Positions 8,864-17,495 of a DNA stretch of 64,000 bases are shown here, one piece after another. Under the pieces are notes generated by a model that saw nothing but the letters and a program-made list of their open reading frames with translations, searched no databases and was not told the origin of the DNA. The stretch's first letter is position 1; every line of letters starts with the position of its first letter. The translations under genes were made by a program, and so were the position numbers. The stretch lies in the NCBI GenBank assembly GCA_964448105.1, contig CAYUVK010000011.1, positions 7,888 to 71,887 on the forward strand, in the 5' to 3' direction. This DNA is from CAVQBP01 sp964448105 (GTDB taxonomy: Bacteria > Bacteroidota > Ignavibacteria > Ignavibacteriales > Ignavibacteriaceae).

Positions 8864-10747
8864 ATGAAAAATATGAAAAAATTAACCTATGCAATTTCTT
8901 TACTTTTCAGCCTTCTATTAATTCATTGCGGAACAACAAGTCAGTTTGAATCTTTTGTTACTGCAAAAAAAGATAAATTAATGGAGGGAGATAAAGAGTT
9001 GAAATTTGTTTCCTTCAATATTCCTAATCTGCTTTATATAGAAGACTATTTCCCGTTTGAAGCCGCAAATCCCTGGAGACTCCCGACAGAGTATGAAATA
9101 AGGGATGCTCTAAAGACTATAAAAGTACTTGGCGGTAAAGTGACCAGAATGTATGTTTTATCGGTACGAAGGCCCGGGGAATCAAAAAATATTATCCGTT
9201 ACGTTGAAGGTCCGGGAAAATTTAACGAGAAAGCTTTTAGAGCACTGGATAAAGTTCTACAAGTTGCTAATGAAGAAGGGGTGAGATTAATTATTCCGTT
9301 TGTTGACAATTGGTTATGGTGGGGCGGGAAGGCAGAGTATGCCGCCTCCAGAGGGAAAAAACCGGATGATTTTTGGACTGACCCGCAGTTAATCTCTGAT
9401 TTTGAAAAAACAATTAGTTTTGTATTAAATAGAAAAAATACTTACACGGGTATTCTGTATAAAGATGATAAATCAATACTTGGCTGGGAAACCGGTAATG
9501 AACTCAATGCTCCCCAATCTTGGCATAAAAAAATTGCAGACTATATTAAAAGTATTGACAAGAATCATCTAGTTATTGTTGGTCTCTATAGGCTTAACGA
9601 AGAAGCAGTTCAGGATACGAGTTTTGATGTTTTAACAACTCATTTCTATGGACCGGTATCACGAGCAGAGACAGGGATCCCGCAGATAAAAAAATTAACT
9701 GAAGGAAAGAAACCATATTTTGTCGGTGAATTCGGTTATCCTATATTTAAAGATGTTAAAGCTATTATTGACACAACTATAAATAATGATCTTTCTGGAA
9801 TTATGATCTGGAGCTTAAGATTCCATAGCAGGGATGGAGGATTTTATCAGCACGGTGAAAATTATGGAGTTAGTGCGTATCGTTTCCCGGGTTTTTCATC
9901 CGGCCAAAGATACGATGAAAAGGAAATAATGAACTTTATGAGACAGAGTGCTTATAAAATTAATAATGAAAATGAGCCGCCTCTTCCCATTCCAGATCCC
10001 CCAACTTTATTGGATATAAATGATGTGTATGACATTTCATGGCAAGGTTCGACAGGAGCTTCATCATATTCTGTTGAAAGAAAAGCAAACGGTGCTGATA
10101 ATTGGGTAACAATAGCAGATAACGTGAGTGACGGAAATGTTGTTTTTCGTCCTTTATTTAGTGATACAACTGCAGAACTGGGCAAAAGTTATTTTTACAG
10201 AATAATAGCTAAGAATGTTTCAGGTTCATCTGCACCATCAAATGAAGTGGGACCTGTTAGCGTCACGTATATAAAATTTATTGATGAGATGAATGATTCT
10301 TCTAAATTCATTGAGAAATCGGACAATCTGACTTTTCTTTCATACCAGGATTCATATAAAGCTAAGGAAGACAACAGCAGGTTAAAAGGTATAAAAGGTT
10401 CATATATTGTTTATGAAATGCCTAAAGCAATTGATTCCATAAGAATAGAGGCATTCCTGATGCCCCCGACAAATATGATATCAGCAGATCAATGCGGTCT
10501 TGATATTTTTGCATCCGATTCATTAAGTAGTTCAAGCTTCAAAATTTTGAATGCAAAACTTGAAACATTCCCGCCGCTTAATAATTTTTATAAATTTTTT
10601 ATACCGGCAATTTATACATGTGCGGAATTTCCATTACACAGCAGGTATTTAAAAATCAAATTTAACGGTGAGGCACAACTCAGCAGAGTAGAAATTGTTT
10701 ATTCAAAAATAGAAAAACCTGATCCGAATATTGTTATTGTTCCATAA
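8864..10747 (+). CDS. GH5-type endo-beta-mannanase-like lipoprotein with Fn3 domain
   Basis: This 627-residue protein has a lipoprotein signal (LLIHC, lipidated Cys22) and a clan GH-A TIM barrel from about 40 to 340. Acid/base E213 lies in GWETGNELNAP and nucleophile E289 in YFVGEFGYP, with FVDNWLWWGG and MIWSLRFHSRDGG consistent with GH5 mannanases. A fibronectin type III-like domain spans about 372-470, followed by a beta-rich domain of about 150 residues that may bind carbohydrate. The family hydrolyses beta-1,4-mannan to manno-oligosaccharides at the cell surface. Two ATGs lie close together (8864 and 8873); the second is also possible. No strong ribosome-binding site is visible. Confidence 0.85.
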   Translation: MKNMKKLTYAISLLFSLLLIHCGTTSQFESFVTAKKDKLMEGDKELKFVSFNIPNLLYIEDYFPFEAANPWRLPTEYEIRDALKTIKVLGGKVTRMYVLSVRRPGESKNIIRYVEGPGKFNEKAFRALDKVLQVANEEGVRLIIPFVDNWLWWGGKAEYAASRGKKPDDFWTDPQLISDFEKTISFVLNRKNTYTGILYKDDKSILGWETGNELNAPQSWHKKIADYIKSIDKNHLVIVGLYRLNEEAVQDTSFDVLTTHFYGPVSRAETGIPQIKKLTEGKKPYFVGEFGYPIFKDVKAIIDTTINNDLSGIMIWSLRFHSRDGGFYQHGENYGVSAYRFPGFSSGQRYDEKEIMNFMRQSAYKINNENEPPLPIPDPPTLLDINDVYDISWQGSTGASSYSVERKANGADNWVTIADNVSDGNVVFRPLFSDTTAELGKSYFYRIIAKNVSGSSAPSNEVGPVSVTYIKFIDEMNDSSKFIEKSDNLTFLSYQDSYKAKEDNSRLKGIKGSYIVYEMPKAIDSIRIEAFLMPPTNMISADQCGLDIFASDSLSSSSFKILNAKLETFPPLNNFYKFFIPAIYTCAEFPLHSRYLKIKFNGEAQLSRVEIVYSKIEKPDPNIVIVP

Positions 10748-10914
10748 AATAAGAAATATAGAGAGTATCATATTAAAAAATAAAAAATTTTATTTATTTA
10801 TTATTGCATAATTGTCCAATTGTTCTTTTACAATTAAGTAATTAAGCATTAAAACAATTTATCATTTTGAACTTTAGTATGTTTTCTATTTCAATTTAAA
10901 TATAGGGAGTTACA

Positions 10915-12948
10915 ATGAAGTTTATCATTATATTGTTCACTTTAGTTTCAATAATTAAACCTCAAAGCATAGAAAACAAGCTTATAGAGATGCCTGCAAT
11001 TTTTTCAGATAATATGGTTTTGCAGCAAAATACAAATGTCTCTTTTTGGGGTAAAGCCGATCCGGGAGAAAATGTTTCAGTTTCATCAAGTTGGGAAGAA
11101 ACAGCAAATACAAAAGTAAATGAAGATAGTATCTGGCAGACAAAACTAAAAACCGGGAAAGCAGGTGGACCTTATGAAGTAACAATTCAAATTGGTGACT
11201 CAACGATTAAGTATCAAAATGTTATGCTTGGTGAAGTATGGTTATGCTCTGGTCAGTCAAATATGGAAATGCCACTTGAAGGATGGCCACCGCAAGCTAT
11301 GGTTCAAAATTATGCTGAAGAAATTAAAGAAGCAAATTATCCTGAGATCAGACTTTTTACAGTATCAAGGGCTGTTTCAAATAAACCTGAATTTAATTGT
11401 GCGGGAACTTGGAGTGAATGTAATCCCAAAATAGTGGCTAATTTCAGTGCTTCTGCTTATTTCTTTGGAAGAGAATTATACAAAAAATTAAATGTGCCAA
11501 TTGGTCTGGTTGTATCAAGCTGGGGAGGGACAAAAATTCAATCCTGGATTAGCAGAAAATATTTAAACCAGTTAGATGAATACAAACCAATTATCGGTAA
11601 AATAGATTCCGCCGGTCCTATAATTGAGAAGTTGAATTCCTGGATACAGACGCATCCAACCATTGATGTAGGTGAAAAAAACCCTAATGAGCGATGGGAA
11701 AATCTTGATTTTTATGACAGCATTTGTTCCCGGACTAATTTTGATGACGGTGCATGGAAAACCATGGGACTTCCAACCTTGTGGGAAGCAACAGAAGTTG
11801 GGGATTTTGATGGAGTTGTTTGGTTTAGAAAAAAAATTGAGATCCCCCAAAACTGGATTAATAAAAATTTAACTTTAAACTTAGGACCAATCGACGATAT
11901 GGATAGATCATATGTAAACGGAGTTTTGGTTGGAAGTACCGAAGAGCAAGGATACTATAACACACCTAGAATTTATAGTATCCCTGCAGAGTTAGTTACT
12001 GACTCGGTTTTAACAATTGCTGTTAGAGTTCTTGATAACGGCGGCGGCGGCGGTTTATGGGGTAACAGAACCGAAATGGAAATTCATCTTCAAACCGATA
12101 CTACAAAGAAGATTTCTTTAAGCGGAAGCTGGAAATATCTCCCGGTCGCCGAGTATGCAAATAATAAATTTTATATCTATAAAGTTCGGGGGGAAGAATT
12201 TTATTCCCGTCCGAAATCTACAATAACTATTGGACCTAATACTCCTACTATGCTTTATAATGGAATGATTTCTCCAATTATTCCTTATGCAATCAAGGGT
12301 GCAATATGGTATCAAGGTGAATCTAATTCTGATTATCCTTTTGATTATAATAATTACAAAGTTCTTTTCCCATTAATGATTAAAAATTGGAGAGCAGATT
12401 GGGAAGAAGGAAATTTTCCTTTTTATTATGTTCAAATAGCTCCTTTTGCTTATGGAATCAAATCAAAATCGTATGTAATTAGAGAAGCACAATTACTTAC
12501 TCTTTCTGTACCAAATACAGGGATGGCAGTTACACTTGATATTGGAAATGTTGATAATATTCATCCGGCTGATAAGCAGGATGTTGGTAAACGTCTTGCA
12601 TTGTGGGCATTAGCAAAAAATTATGGTGAAGATGTTGTTTATTCAGGTCCTCTTTATAGAGCTATGAAAATTGAAGGTAATAAAATTATTCTTTCTTTTG
12701 ATCATGCAGATGGAGGATTAGTTCTAAAAGAAATCAACGGAAAAAATAATTTTGAGGTTGCCGGAACAGACAGCAATTTTGTCAATGCCGAAGTCCGGGT
12801 TGATGGGGACAATCTTGTAATATCTAATAGTAAATTGAAAAATCCAATAGCTGTAAGATATGCATGGAGTAATACTGCAGAAGCTACTTTATTTAATAAA
12901 GCAGGACTTCCTGCATCTACCTTTAAAACTTATGACTGGAATAAATGA
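10915..12948 (+). CDS. Secreted SASA/sialate O-acetylesterase-type carbohydrate esterase
   Basis: This 677-residue protein has a short signal-like N-terminus (1-17), an N-terminal beta domain opening with IFSDNMVLQQ, and an SGNH-type esterase domain split by a jelly-roll insertion (about 245-400). The nucleophile is Ser115 in WLCSGQSNMEM, with SSWGGTKIQSW and IKGAIWYQGESN as further blocks and the late NIHPADK histidine. The family removes acetyl groups from sialic acid or plant polysaccharides (CE20-like members deacetylate xyloglucan or mannan). With a mannanase upstream, deacetylation of acetyl-mannan is the likely role, by inference. AGGGAG precedes the ATG at proper spacing. It may be read through from the GH5 gene. 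Confidence 0.87.
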   Translation: MKFIIILFTLVSIIKPQSIENKLIEMPAIFSDNMVLQQNTNVSFWGKADPGENVSVSSSWEETANTKVNEDSIWQTKLKTGKAGGPYEVTIQIGDSTIKYQNVMLGEVWLCSGQSNMEMPLEGWPPQAMVQNYAEEIKEANYPEIRLFTVSRAVSNKPEFNCAGTWSECNPKIVANFSASAYFFGRELYKKLNVPIGLVVSSWGGTKIQSWISRKYLNQLDEYKPIIGKIDSAGPIIEKLNSWIQTHPTIDVGEKNPNERWENLDFYDSICSRTNFDDGAWKTMGLPTLWEATEVGDFDGVVWFRKKIEIPQNWINKNLTLNLGPIDDMDRSYVNGVLVGSTEEQGYYNTPRIYSIPAELVTDSVLTIAVRVLDNGGGGGLWGNRTEMEIHLQTDTTKKISLSGSWKYLPVAEYANNKFYIYKVRGEEFYSRPKSTITIGPNTPTMLYNGMISPIIPYAIKGAIWYQGESNSDYPFDYNNYKVLFPLMIKNWRADWEEGNFPFYYVQIAPFAYGIKSKSYVIREAQLLTLSVPNTGMAVTLDIGNVDNIHPADKQDVGKRLALWALAKNYGEDVVYSGPLYRAMKIEGNKIILSFDHADGGLVLKEINGKNNFEVAGTDSNFVNAEVRVDGDNLVISNSKLKNPIAVRYAWSNTAEATLFNKAGLPASTFKTYDWNK

Positions 12949-13044
12949 AAAAACAAATAATATATTTTTCGATACATTAATAAAAAATAAGATTTAAAAA
13001 ATTAAAGCTATTCAGGATGAATGAAGTTAACTCAGAAGTCTGAA

Positions 13045-13072
13045 TTGTCATTTAGACCGAAGGGAGAAATCT
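13045..13072. repeat. Dispersed REP-like repeat, copy 1
   Basis: The gene-free stretch 12949-13243 holds TTGTCATTTAGACCGAAG followed by GGAGAAATCT. The same 28-base sequence, with one change (TTT-A-GAC to TTT-C-GAC), occurs at 63888-63915. It is followed here by CCTTCCGAATGGATTTC, an imperfect inverted partner. Repeats of this form are widespread in intergenic regions of Bacteroidota-type genomes. The rest of the stretch shows nothing else clear. Confidence 0.7.
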
Positions 13073-13243
13073 CCTTCCGAATGGATTTCAAAGTCGTAGG
13101 TTTTCATTAAATGAGAACACCTTACTTATTGGTCATTCTTGGAAATAGTACAAGTATTATATTAAAAATATTTTAATTATTATAAATCGATTTCCATAAA
13201 ACATTACTGAAATCACATCAAACTCTAAAGTTGAGATAAAGTA

Positions 13244-14479
13244 TTGAACAAATTTATTCCAAAACCTTACAAGCTTTTCAATAAAATACAGAACTATGAA
13301 TGGGGCACAAAAAATGAAAATGCATTTATCCCCAAATTTCTTAATATCAAGATTCAAAAAGATATTCCTTATGCCGAATTATGGATCGGTGCTCATCCCA
13401 AAGCACCATCGGAAGTTGAATATTACGGAGAAAGAATATCTTTAAATAAATTAATAAAAGAATTTCCAAAGGAATGTTTAGGCAATTATGTATCGAATAA
13501 ATTTTCAAATCGATTCCCTTTTTTGTTAAAAATATTATCTGCCGAAAGAGCTCTTTCAATTCAAACACATCCTAATAAACAGCAAGCTGAAAAATTGCAT
13601 AAAAAAGATCCTGAAAATTACCCGGATGATAATCATAAACCGGAAATAGCAATTGCCATTGATTCATTGGTTGCAATCGCGGGTTTCAGACCTATAAATG
13701 AAATAATTAAAAACTTAAGAGCACTTGTTGAACTTAAAGAGTTTGTTGGCGATGAGATAATTAAAAAAATATTGAATTCAAAAAACGAAAAGGAGATTGA
13801 AGAATATATTAATAAACTATATAGTTCAATTATGAAAAAAGCTGGTGAAAAAGAGAGTCTTTCAAAATGCATAAACAAAATACGAGATAGATTACAAAGC
13901 AAAGAATCTTTAACTGCTGAAGAAGAACAATTTTTGAAACAATATAAATTATTTGGCGCTGATGTAGGGTTGCTTTCATTTTTCTTTTTTAATATTGTTC
14001 AACTTAAACCAGGGCAGGCAATTTTTACCGGTGCAGGCATTCCCCACGCATATATGAAAGGTAACATAATCGAATGTATGGCAAACTCTGATAATGTTGT
14101 AAGGGCAGGTCTTACTAATAAATTTAAAGATGTAAAAACACTGCTTGAAATAGTTAAGTATGAATTTAATAATTTTCAAATAATAAATGCCGAACAGAAA
14201 AAGGATGAAATAACATATAAAACCAAAGCAGAAGAATTTGAAGTATCTGCTTATAAAAAGCAAATTGGATTTAATAGAAAAATAATGAATGATGATAAGT
14301 CAATTGTATATCTTATGATTCAAGGTACGATGGATGTTAGATGGAAAAATGAAGGAAAAAATTACAAAGAAGAATTTTCTAAGGGAGAAGCTTTCTTTAT
14401 ACCGGCATGTTTAAATGAATATGAAATATTTATAACCGATGCAGCTAATTATGTGATTGTTGAAATTCCAAATTTTTAA
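13244..14479 (+). CDS. manA: Mannose-6-phosphate isomerase, class I
   Basis: This 411-residue zinc enzyme interconverts mannose-6-phosphate and fructose-6-phosphate. Type I motifs are visible: NYEWGTKN near the start, YAELWIGAHPKAPS (43-56), zinc-site Q107 and H109 in SIQTHPNK, E134 in HKPEIAIA, and GIPHAYMKGNIIECMANSDN later with the third-site histidine and the substrate loop. It has a helical insertion at about 150-230, as in long bacterial forms. The start is the initiator of a TTG-type or similar codon at 13244 (TTGAACAAATTTATT). With GH130 producing mannose-1-phosphate, a phosphomannomutase encoded elsewhere would link the two steps. Confidence 0.92.
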   Translation: MNKFIPKPYKLFNKIQNYEWGTKNENAFIPKFLNIKIQKDIPYAELWIGAHPKAPSEVEYYGERISLNKLIKEFPKECLGNYVSNKFSNRFPFLLKILSAERALSIQTHPNKQQAEKLHKKDPENYPDDNHKPEIAIAIDSLVAIAGFRPINEIIKNLRALVELKEFVGDEIIKKILNSKNEKEIEEYINKLYSSIMKKAGEKESLSKCINKIRDRLQSKESLTAEEEQFLKQYKLFGADVGLLSFFFFNIVQLKPGQAIFTGAGIPHAYMKGNIIECMANSDNVVRAGLTNKFKDVKTLLEIVKYEFNNFQIINAEQKKDEITYKTKAEEFEVSAYKKQIGFNRKIMNDDKSIVYLMIQGTMDVRWKNEGKNYKEEFSKGEAFFIPACLNEYEIFITDAANYVIVEIPNF

Positions 14480-14610
14480 AGATAATGATTTTAACGAAAA
14501 AGATTCTGCTATTTTTATTCTGTATGAAAATAAAAGTTGAAGAATTTATCGAGTAAATTAAGAAACATAATTAAACTTAAATTTGATTATCTAGTTAAGG
14601 AATAAGTTAT

Positions 14611-15324
14611 ATGTCTTTAAGTTTGAAATCCCTAGCTAAAATGATAGACCATTCTTTATTACACCCTACATTAACAGACGAGGAAATAGTGAACGGTTGT
14701 AAAATTGCTGTTAAATATGATGTTGCCACAGTATGCATCAAACCATACGCAATTAAAATGTGTAAAAAACCCCTTGAAGGTTCTGATGTTGGTATTTGTT
14801 CGGTTATATCATTCCCGCACGGCAACGGCACAACAGCAATAAAAATCAAAGAGACAGAAGAAGCATTAAATTCCGGTGCAGCTGAAATTGATATGGTTGC
14901 TAATATAGGAAAAGTATTGAGCGGTGAATGGGCATTTGTAAGTGAAGAAATAAAGCAAATAAATGAAACGGTATTATCTCATAATTCAATACTAAAAGTA
15001 ATATTTGAAAATGATTACCTTAATGATTACTATATAATAAAATTATGTGAAATATGCTCAAATAATTCCGTTGCTTTTGTAAAAACTTCTACCGGATATG
15101 GATTTGTAAAACAGCCAAATGGAATGTATTCATATAAAGGTGCAACAGATAGTCAATTAAAATTAATGCGTGAACATTGTTCAACCAAAGTCAAATTGAA
15201 AGCTGCCGGTGGTGTCCGTACACTGGATGATTTATTACGTGTTAGAGATTTAGGTGTTGAACGAATCGGAGCTACTGCAACAGTTGCCATACTTGAAGAA
15301 GCAAAATCCCGTGGTATTAATTAA
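14611..15324 (+). CDS. deoC: Deoxyribose-phosphate aldolase
   Basis: This 237-residue class I aldolase has a TIM barrel with Asp94 in GAAEIDMVANIG, the Schiff-base Lys158 in AFVKTSTGYG, and Lys197 in LKAAGGVRTLDD, all matching DeoC. It cleaves 2-deoxyribose-5-phosphate into glyceraldehyde-3-phosphate and acetaldehyde. It lies 131 bases after manA and 41 bases before a GH3 gene, a setting dominated by sugar catabolism rather than nucleoside salvage. That context may be coincidental. AAGGA sits before the ATG. Nothing in the sequence departs from the family. Confidence 0.93.
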   Translation: MSLSLKSLAKMIDHSLLHPTLTDEEIVNGCKIAVKYDVATVCIKPYAIKMCKKPLEGSDVGICSVISFPHGNGTTAIKIKETEEALNSGAAEIDMVANIGKVLSGEWAFVSEEIKQINETVLSHNSILKVIFENDYLNDYYIIKLCEICSNNSVAFVKTSTGYGFVKQPNGMYSYKGATDSQLKLMREHCSTKVKLKAAGGVRTLDDLLRVRDLGVERIGATATVAILEEAKSRGIN

Positions 15325-15365
15325 TAATTATCTGAAATATTCCATTTAAAAGAATTGCCCAGCAA

Positions 15366-17435
15366 ATGAACGAATTTAAACCTTTTAAACCGCCAATTAG
15401 TTTTGATGAAGCTGATAACAGAGCCGGTTCAATTTTAAACAAACTTTCGATAAAAGAGAGAATAGAATTAATAGGCGGACACAACTTCTTTTTTATAAAA
15501 GGTAATGAGCAATTTAAAATTCCACAATTATACCTTTCCGATGCAACCGGGGGCGTTCATATTAGAAAAGATTTATCGGAACAGCTTGAAAAATCGACTG
15601 CTTTCCCCTGTCCAATATGCTTAGCCGCAACCTGGAATACTCAATTGGCTTATGATTATGCTCAATCCATAGGAGAAGAATGCAGAGCAGGAGGGATGGC
15701 AGTTCTGCTCGGTCCCGGAATGAATATTTACCGCGTTTCTCAATGTGGAAGGAATTTTGAATATTTTGGTGAGGATCCGTTTTTAGCTTCAAGGATGATT
15801 GAAAATTATGTGGTTGGTGTGCAAAGTACGGGGACTATTGCAACTTTAAAACATTTTGTTTCAAATAATACTGATTTTCATCGCCGCACTTCAAATTCTG
15901 TTGTTGATGAAAGAACTCTTCATGAAATTTATTTACCTGCTTTCAAAGCGGGGATAGATGCTGGGGCAATGGCAGTAATGACATCCTACAATCAGTTAAA
16001 CGCTGAGTGGTGCGGACAAAGTGAATATGTTATCAAACAATTACTTAGAAAAGATCTTGGGTTTAAATGGATGGTGATGACTGATTGGTGGTCTGTTTTT
16101 GATCCAGTAAAAGTAATTAAATCGGGACAAGACCTGGAAATGCCGGGACAAGGGATGCAAAAATTAGATTATCTAGGTGATGTTTATGTTAGAGGCAATG
16201 CATTAAGACTTTTAAGTAAAGGAAAGGTTTCTGAAAACGATATTAACCGGATGGCAAAAAGTATTTTGAGAACTGAAATAGCTATGGGATTTCCTGAGAG
16301 ATCTATAAAAGAAAAAAAATATCTGGAAAAATTTTCGGAACATAAAAAAATTGCTTTGCAGACTGCACGCGAAGGCATTGTCCTTTTAAGAAATGAAAAG
16401 AATATTTTACCGTTAAAAAAAGGAAGCAAGAAAAAAATCTTATTAACCGGAGATTACGTTAATAAAATTGCAAAAGGCGGCGGCTCTGCTGAAGTTGAAG
16501 GCTACGATATTATTACTATGCTCGATGCTTTCAAAAAAGAATTCACGGATAATTTAATTTATATTGAAAGACCGGCAGATGATCAAATAAAGAAAGCTGA
16601 TGTTATCCTTCTTAGCATTGGAACTGATGATAGTGAAGGATGGGATAGACCTTTTAATTTACCTGAATTGAATCAAAGAGTTATTCATTTTGCCGAACTA
16701 AATACTAATGTTATAGTTATTGTGAATTCCGGAAGCGGGATTAAAATGACTGATTGGAATGAAAAAGTCGCAGCTATAATTTATTCATGGTATCCCGGGC
16801 AAAATGGAAATACTGCACTTTCTGAAATCATATCCGGTAAAGTAAATCCTTCAGGTAAATTACCTATTACTATCGAAAAACAATTTAAAGATTCACCCGG
16901 TTACCCCTGCATTCCCAAAGGAGAAAAATTTTATAACGGGTGGGATGATGATTTAGATTTAAAACATCCAATAATTAATATTAATTATAATGAGGGAGTA
17001 TTTGTAGGTTACCGGTGGTATGAATCAAAAAAAATAGAACCTTTATATCATTTTGGATACGGACTTTCTTACACAAAATTTAAATACGGTAATTTGAAAG
17101 TTTCAAATAAATCTTTAAAAAAAGAAAGCACACTTAAAGTAGAATTTGTCATTACGAATACAGGTAAAATTGAAGGTATGGAAGTTGCACAGCTTTATAT
17201 TCAAGATTTAGAAGCTTCGATACCAAGACCAGTTAAGGAACTTAAAAGATTTAAAAAGATTTTGTTAAAACCTGGGGAGAGTAAAAAAGTAAGTCTCGTT
17301 TTAAATGAAAAAGATTTTGCATTTTGGGATGTCAATAGACATGAATGGTATGCCGAACCAGGTGATTTTAATATTTTGATTGGTGCATCCTCAAACAATA
17401 TTCATTTAACTGAAAAGATAAAATTATTGGAATAA
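15366..17435 (+). CDS. GH3 beta-glycosidase, probably cytoplasmic
   Basis: This 689-residue enzyme has the three-domain GH3 layout: a TIM barrel (about 25-310), an alpha/beta sandwich (about 335-540) and a C-terminal fibronectin-III-like domain (about 600-689). The nucleophile is Asp240 in KWMVMTDWWS, with GPGMNIYR, GRNFEYFGEDP, KHFVSNN and LHEIYLPAFKAG as conserved blocks. No signal peptide is present, so it should act inside the cell on imported oligosaccharides. Substrate could be beta-glucoside, xyloside or mannoside; GH3 does not reveal this alone. The start is the first ATG; only a weak ribosome-binding site (AAAAGAA) precedes it. Confidence 0.9.
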   Translation: MNEFKPFKPPISFDEADNRAGSILNKLSIKERIELIGGHNFFFIKGNEQFKIPQLYLSDATGGVHIRKDLSEQLEKSTAFPCPICLAATWNTQLAYDYAQSIGEECRAGGMAVLLGPGMNIYRVSQCGRNFEYFGEDPFLASRMIENYVVGVQSTGTIATLKHFVSNNTDFHRRTSNSVVDERTLHEIYLPAFKAGIDAGAMAVMTSYNQLNAEWCGQSEYVIKQLLRKDLGFKWMVMTDWWSVFDPVKVIKSGQDLEMPGQGMQKLDYLGDVYVRGNALRLLSKGKVSENDINRMAKSILRTEIAMGFPERSIKEKKYLEKFSEHKKIALQTAREGIVLLRNEKNILPLKKGSKKKILLTGDYVNKIAKGGGSAEVEGYDIITMLDAFKKEFTDNLIYIERPADDQIKKADVILLSIGTDDSEGWDRPFNLPELNQRVIHFAELNTNVIVIVNSGSGIKMTDWNEKVAAIIYSWYPGQNGNTALSEIISGKVNPSGKLPITIEKQFKDSPGYPCIPKGEKFYNGWDDDLDLKHPIININYNEGVFVGYRWYESKKIEPLYHFGYGLSYTKFKYGNLKVSNKSLKKESTLKVEFVITNTGKIEGMEVAQLYIQDLEASIPRPVKELKRFKKILLKPGESKKVSLVLNEKDFAFWDVNRHEWYAEPGDFNILIGASSNNIHLTEKIKLLE

Positions 17436-17442
17436 AAAAAGT

Positions 17443-17462
17443 CTGTAAAAATATTTTTACAG
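17443..17462. other. Perfect 20-bp palindrome between GH3 and sulfatase genes
   Basis: CTGTAAAAATATTTTTACAG is self-complementary over its full 20 bases and begins eight bases after the GH3 stop. No T-run follows, so it is not a standard terminator. It could be an operator for the downstream sulfatase genes or a processing or attenuating stem. Confidence 0.5.
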
Positions 17463-17495
17463 TATTAAAAATGGTTAATAAAAGGATTTAAAAGG

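Noticed and set aside
13347..14263. Several minus-strand frames inside manA
   Set aside because: They are antisense to a well-conserved manA gene and show only AT-rich translation patterns.
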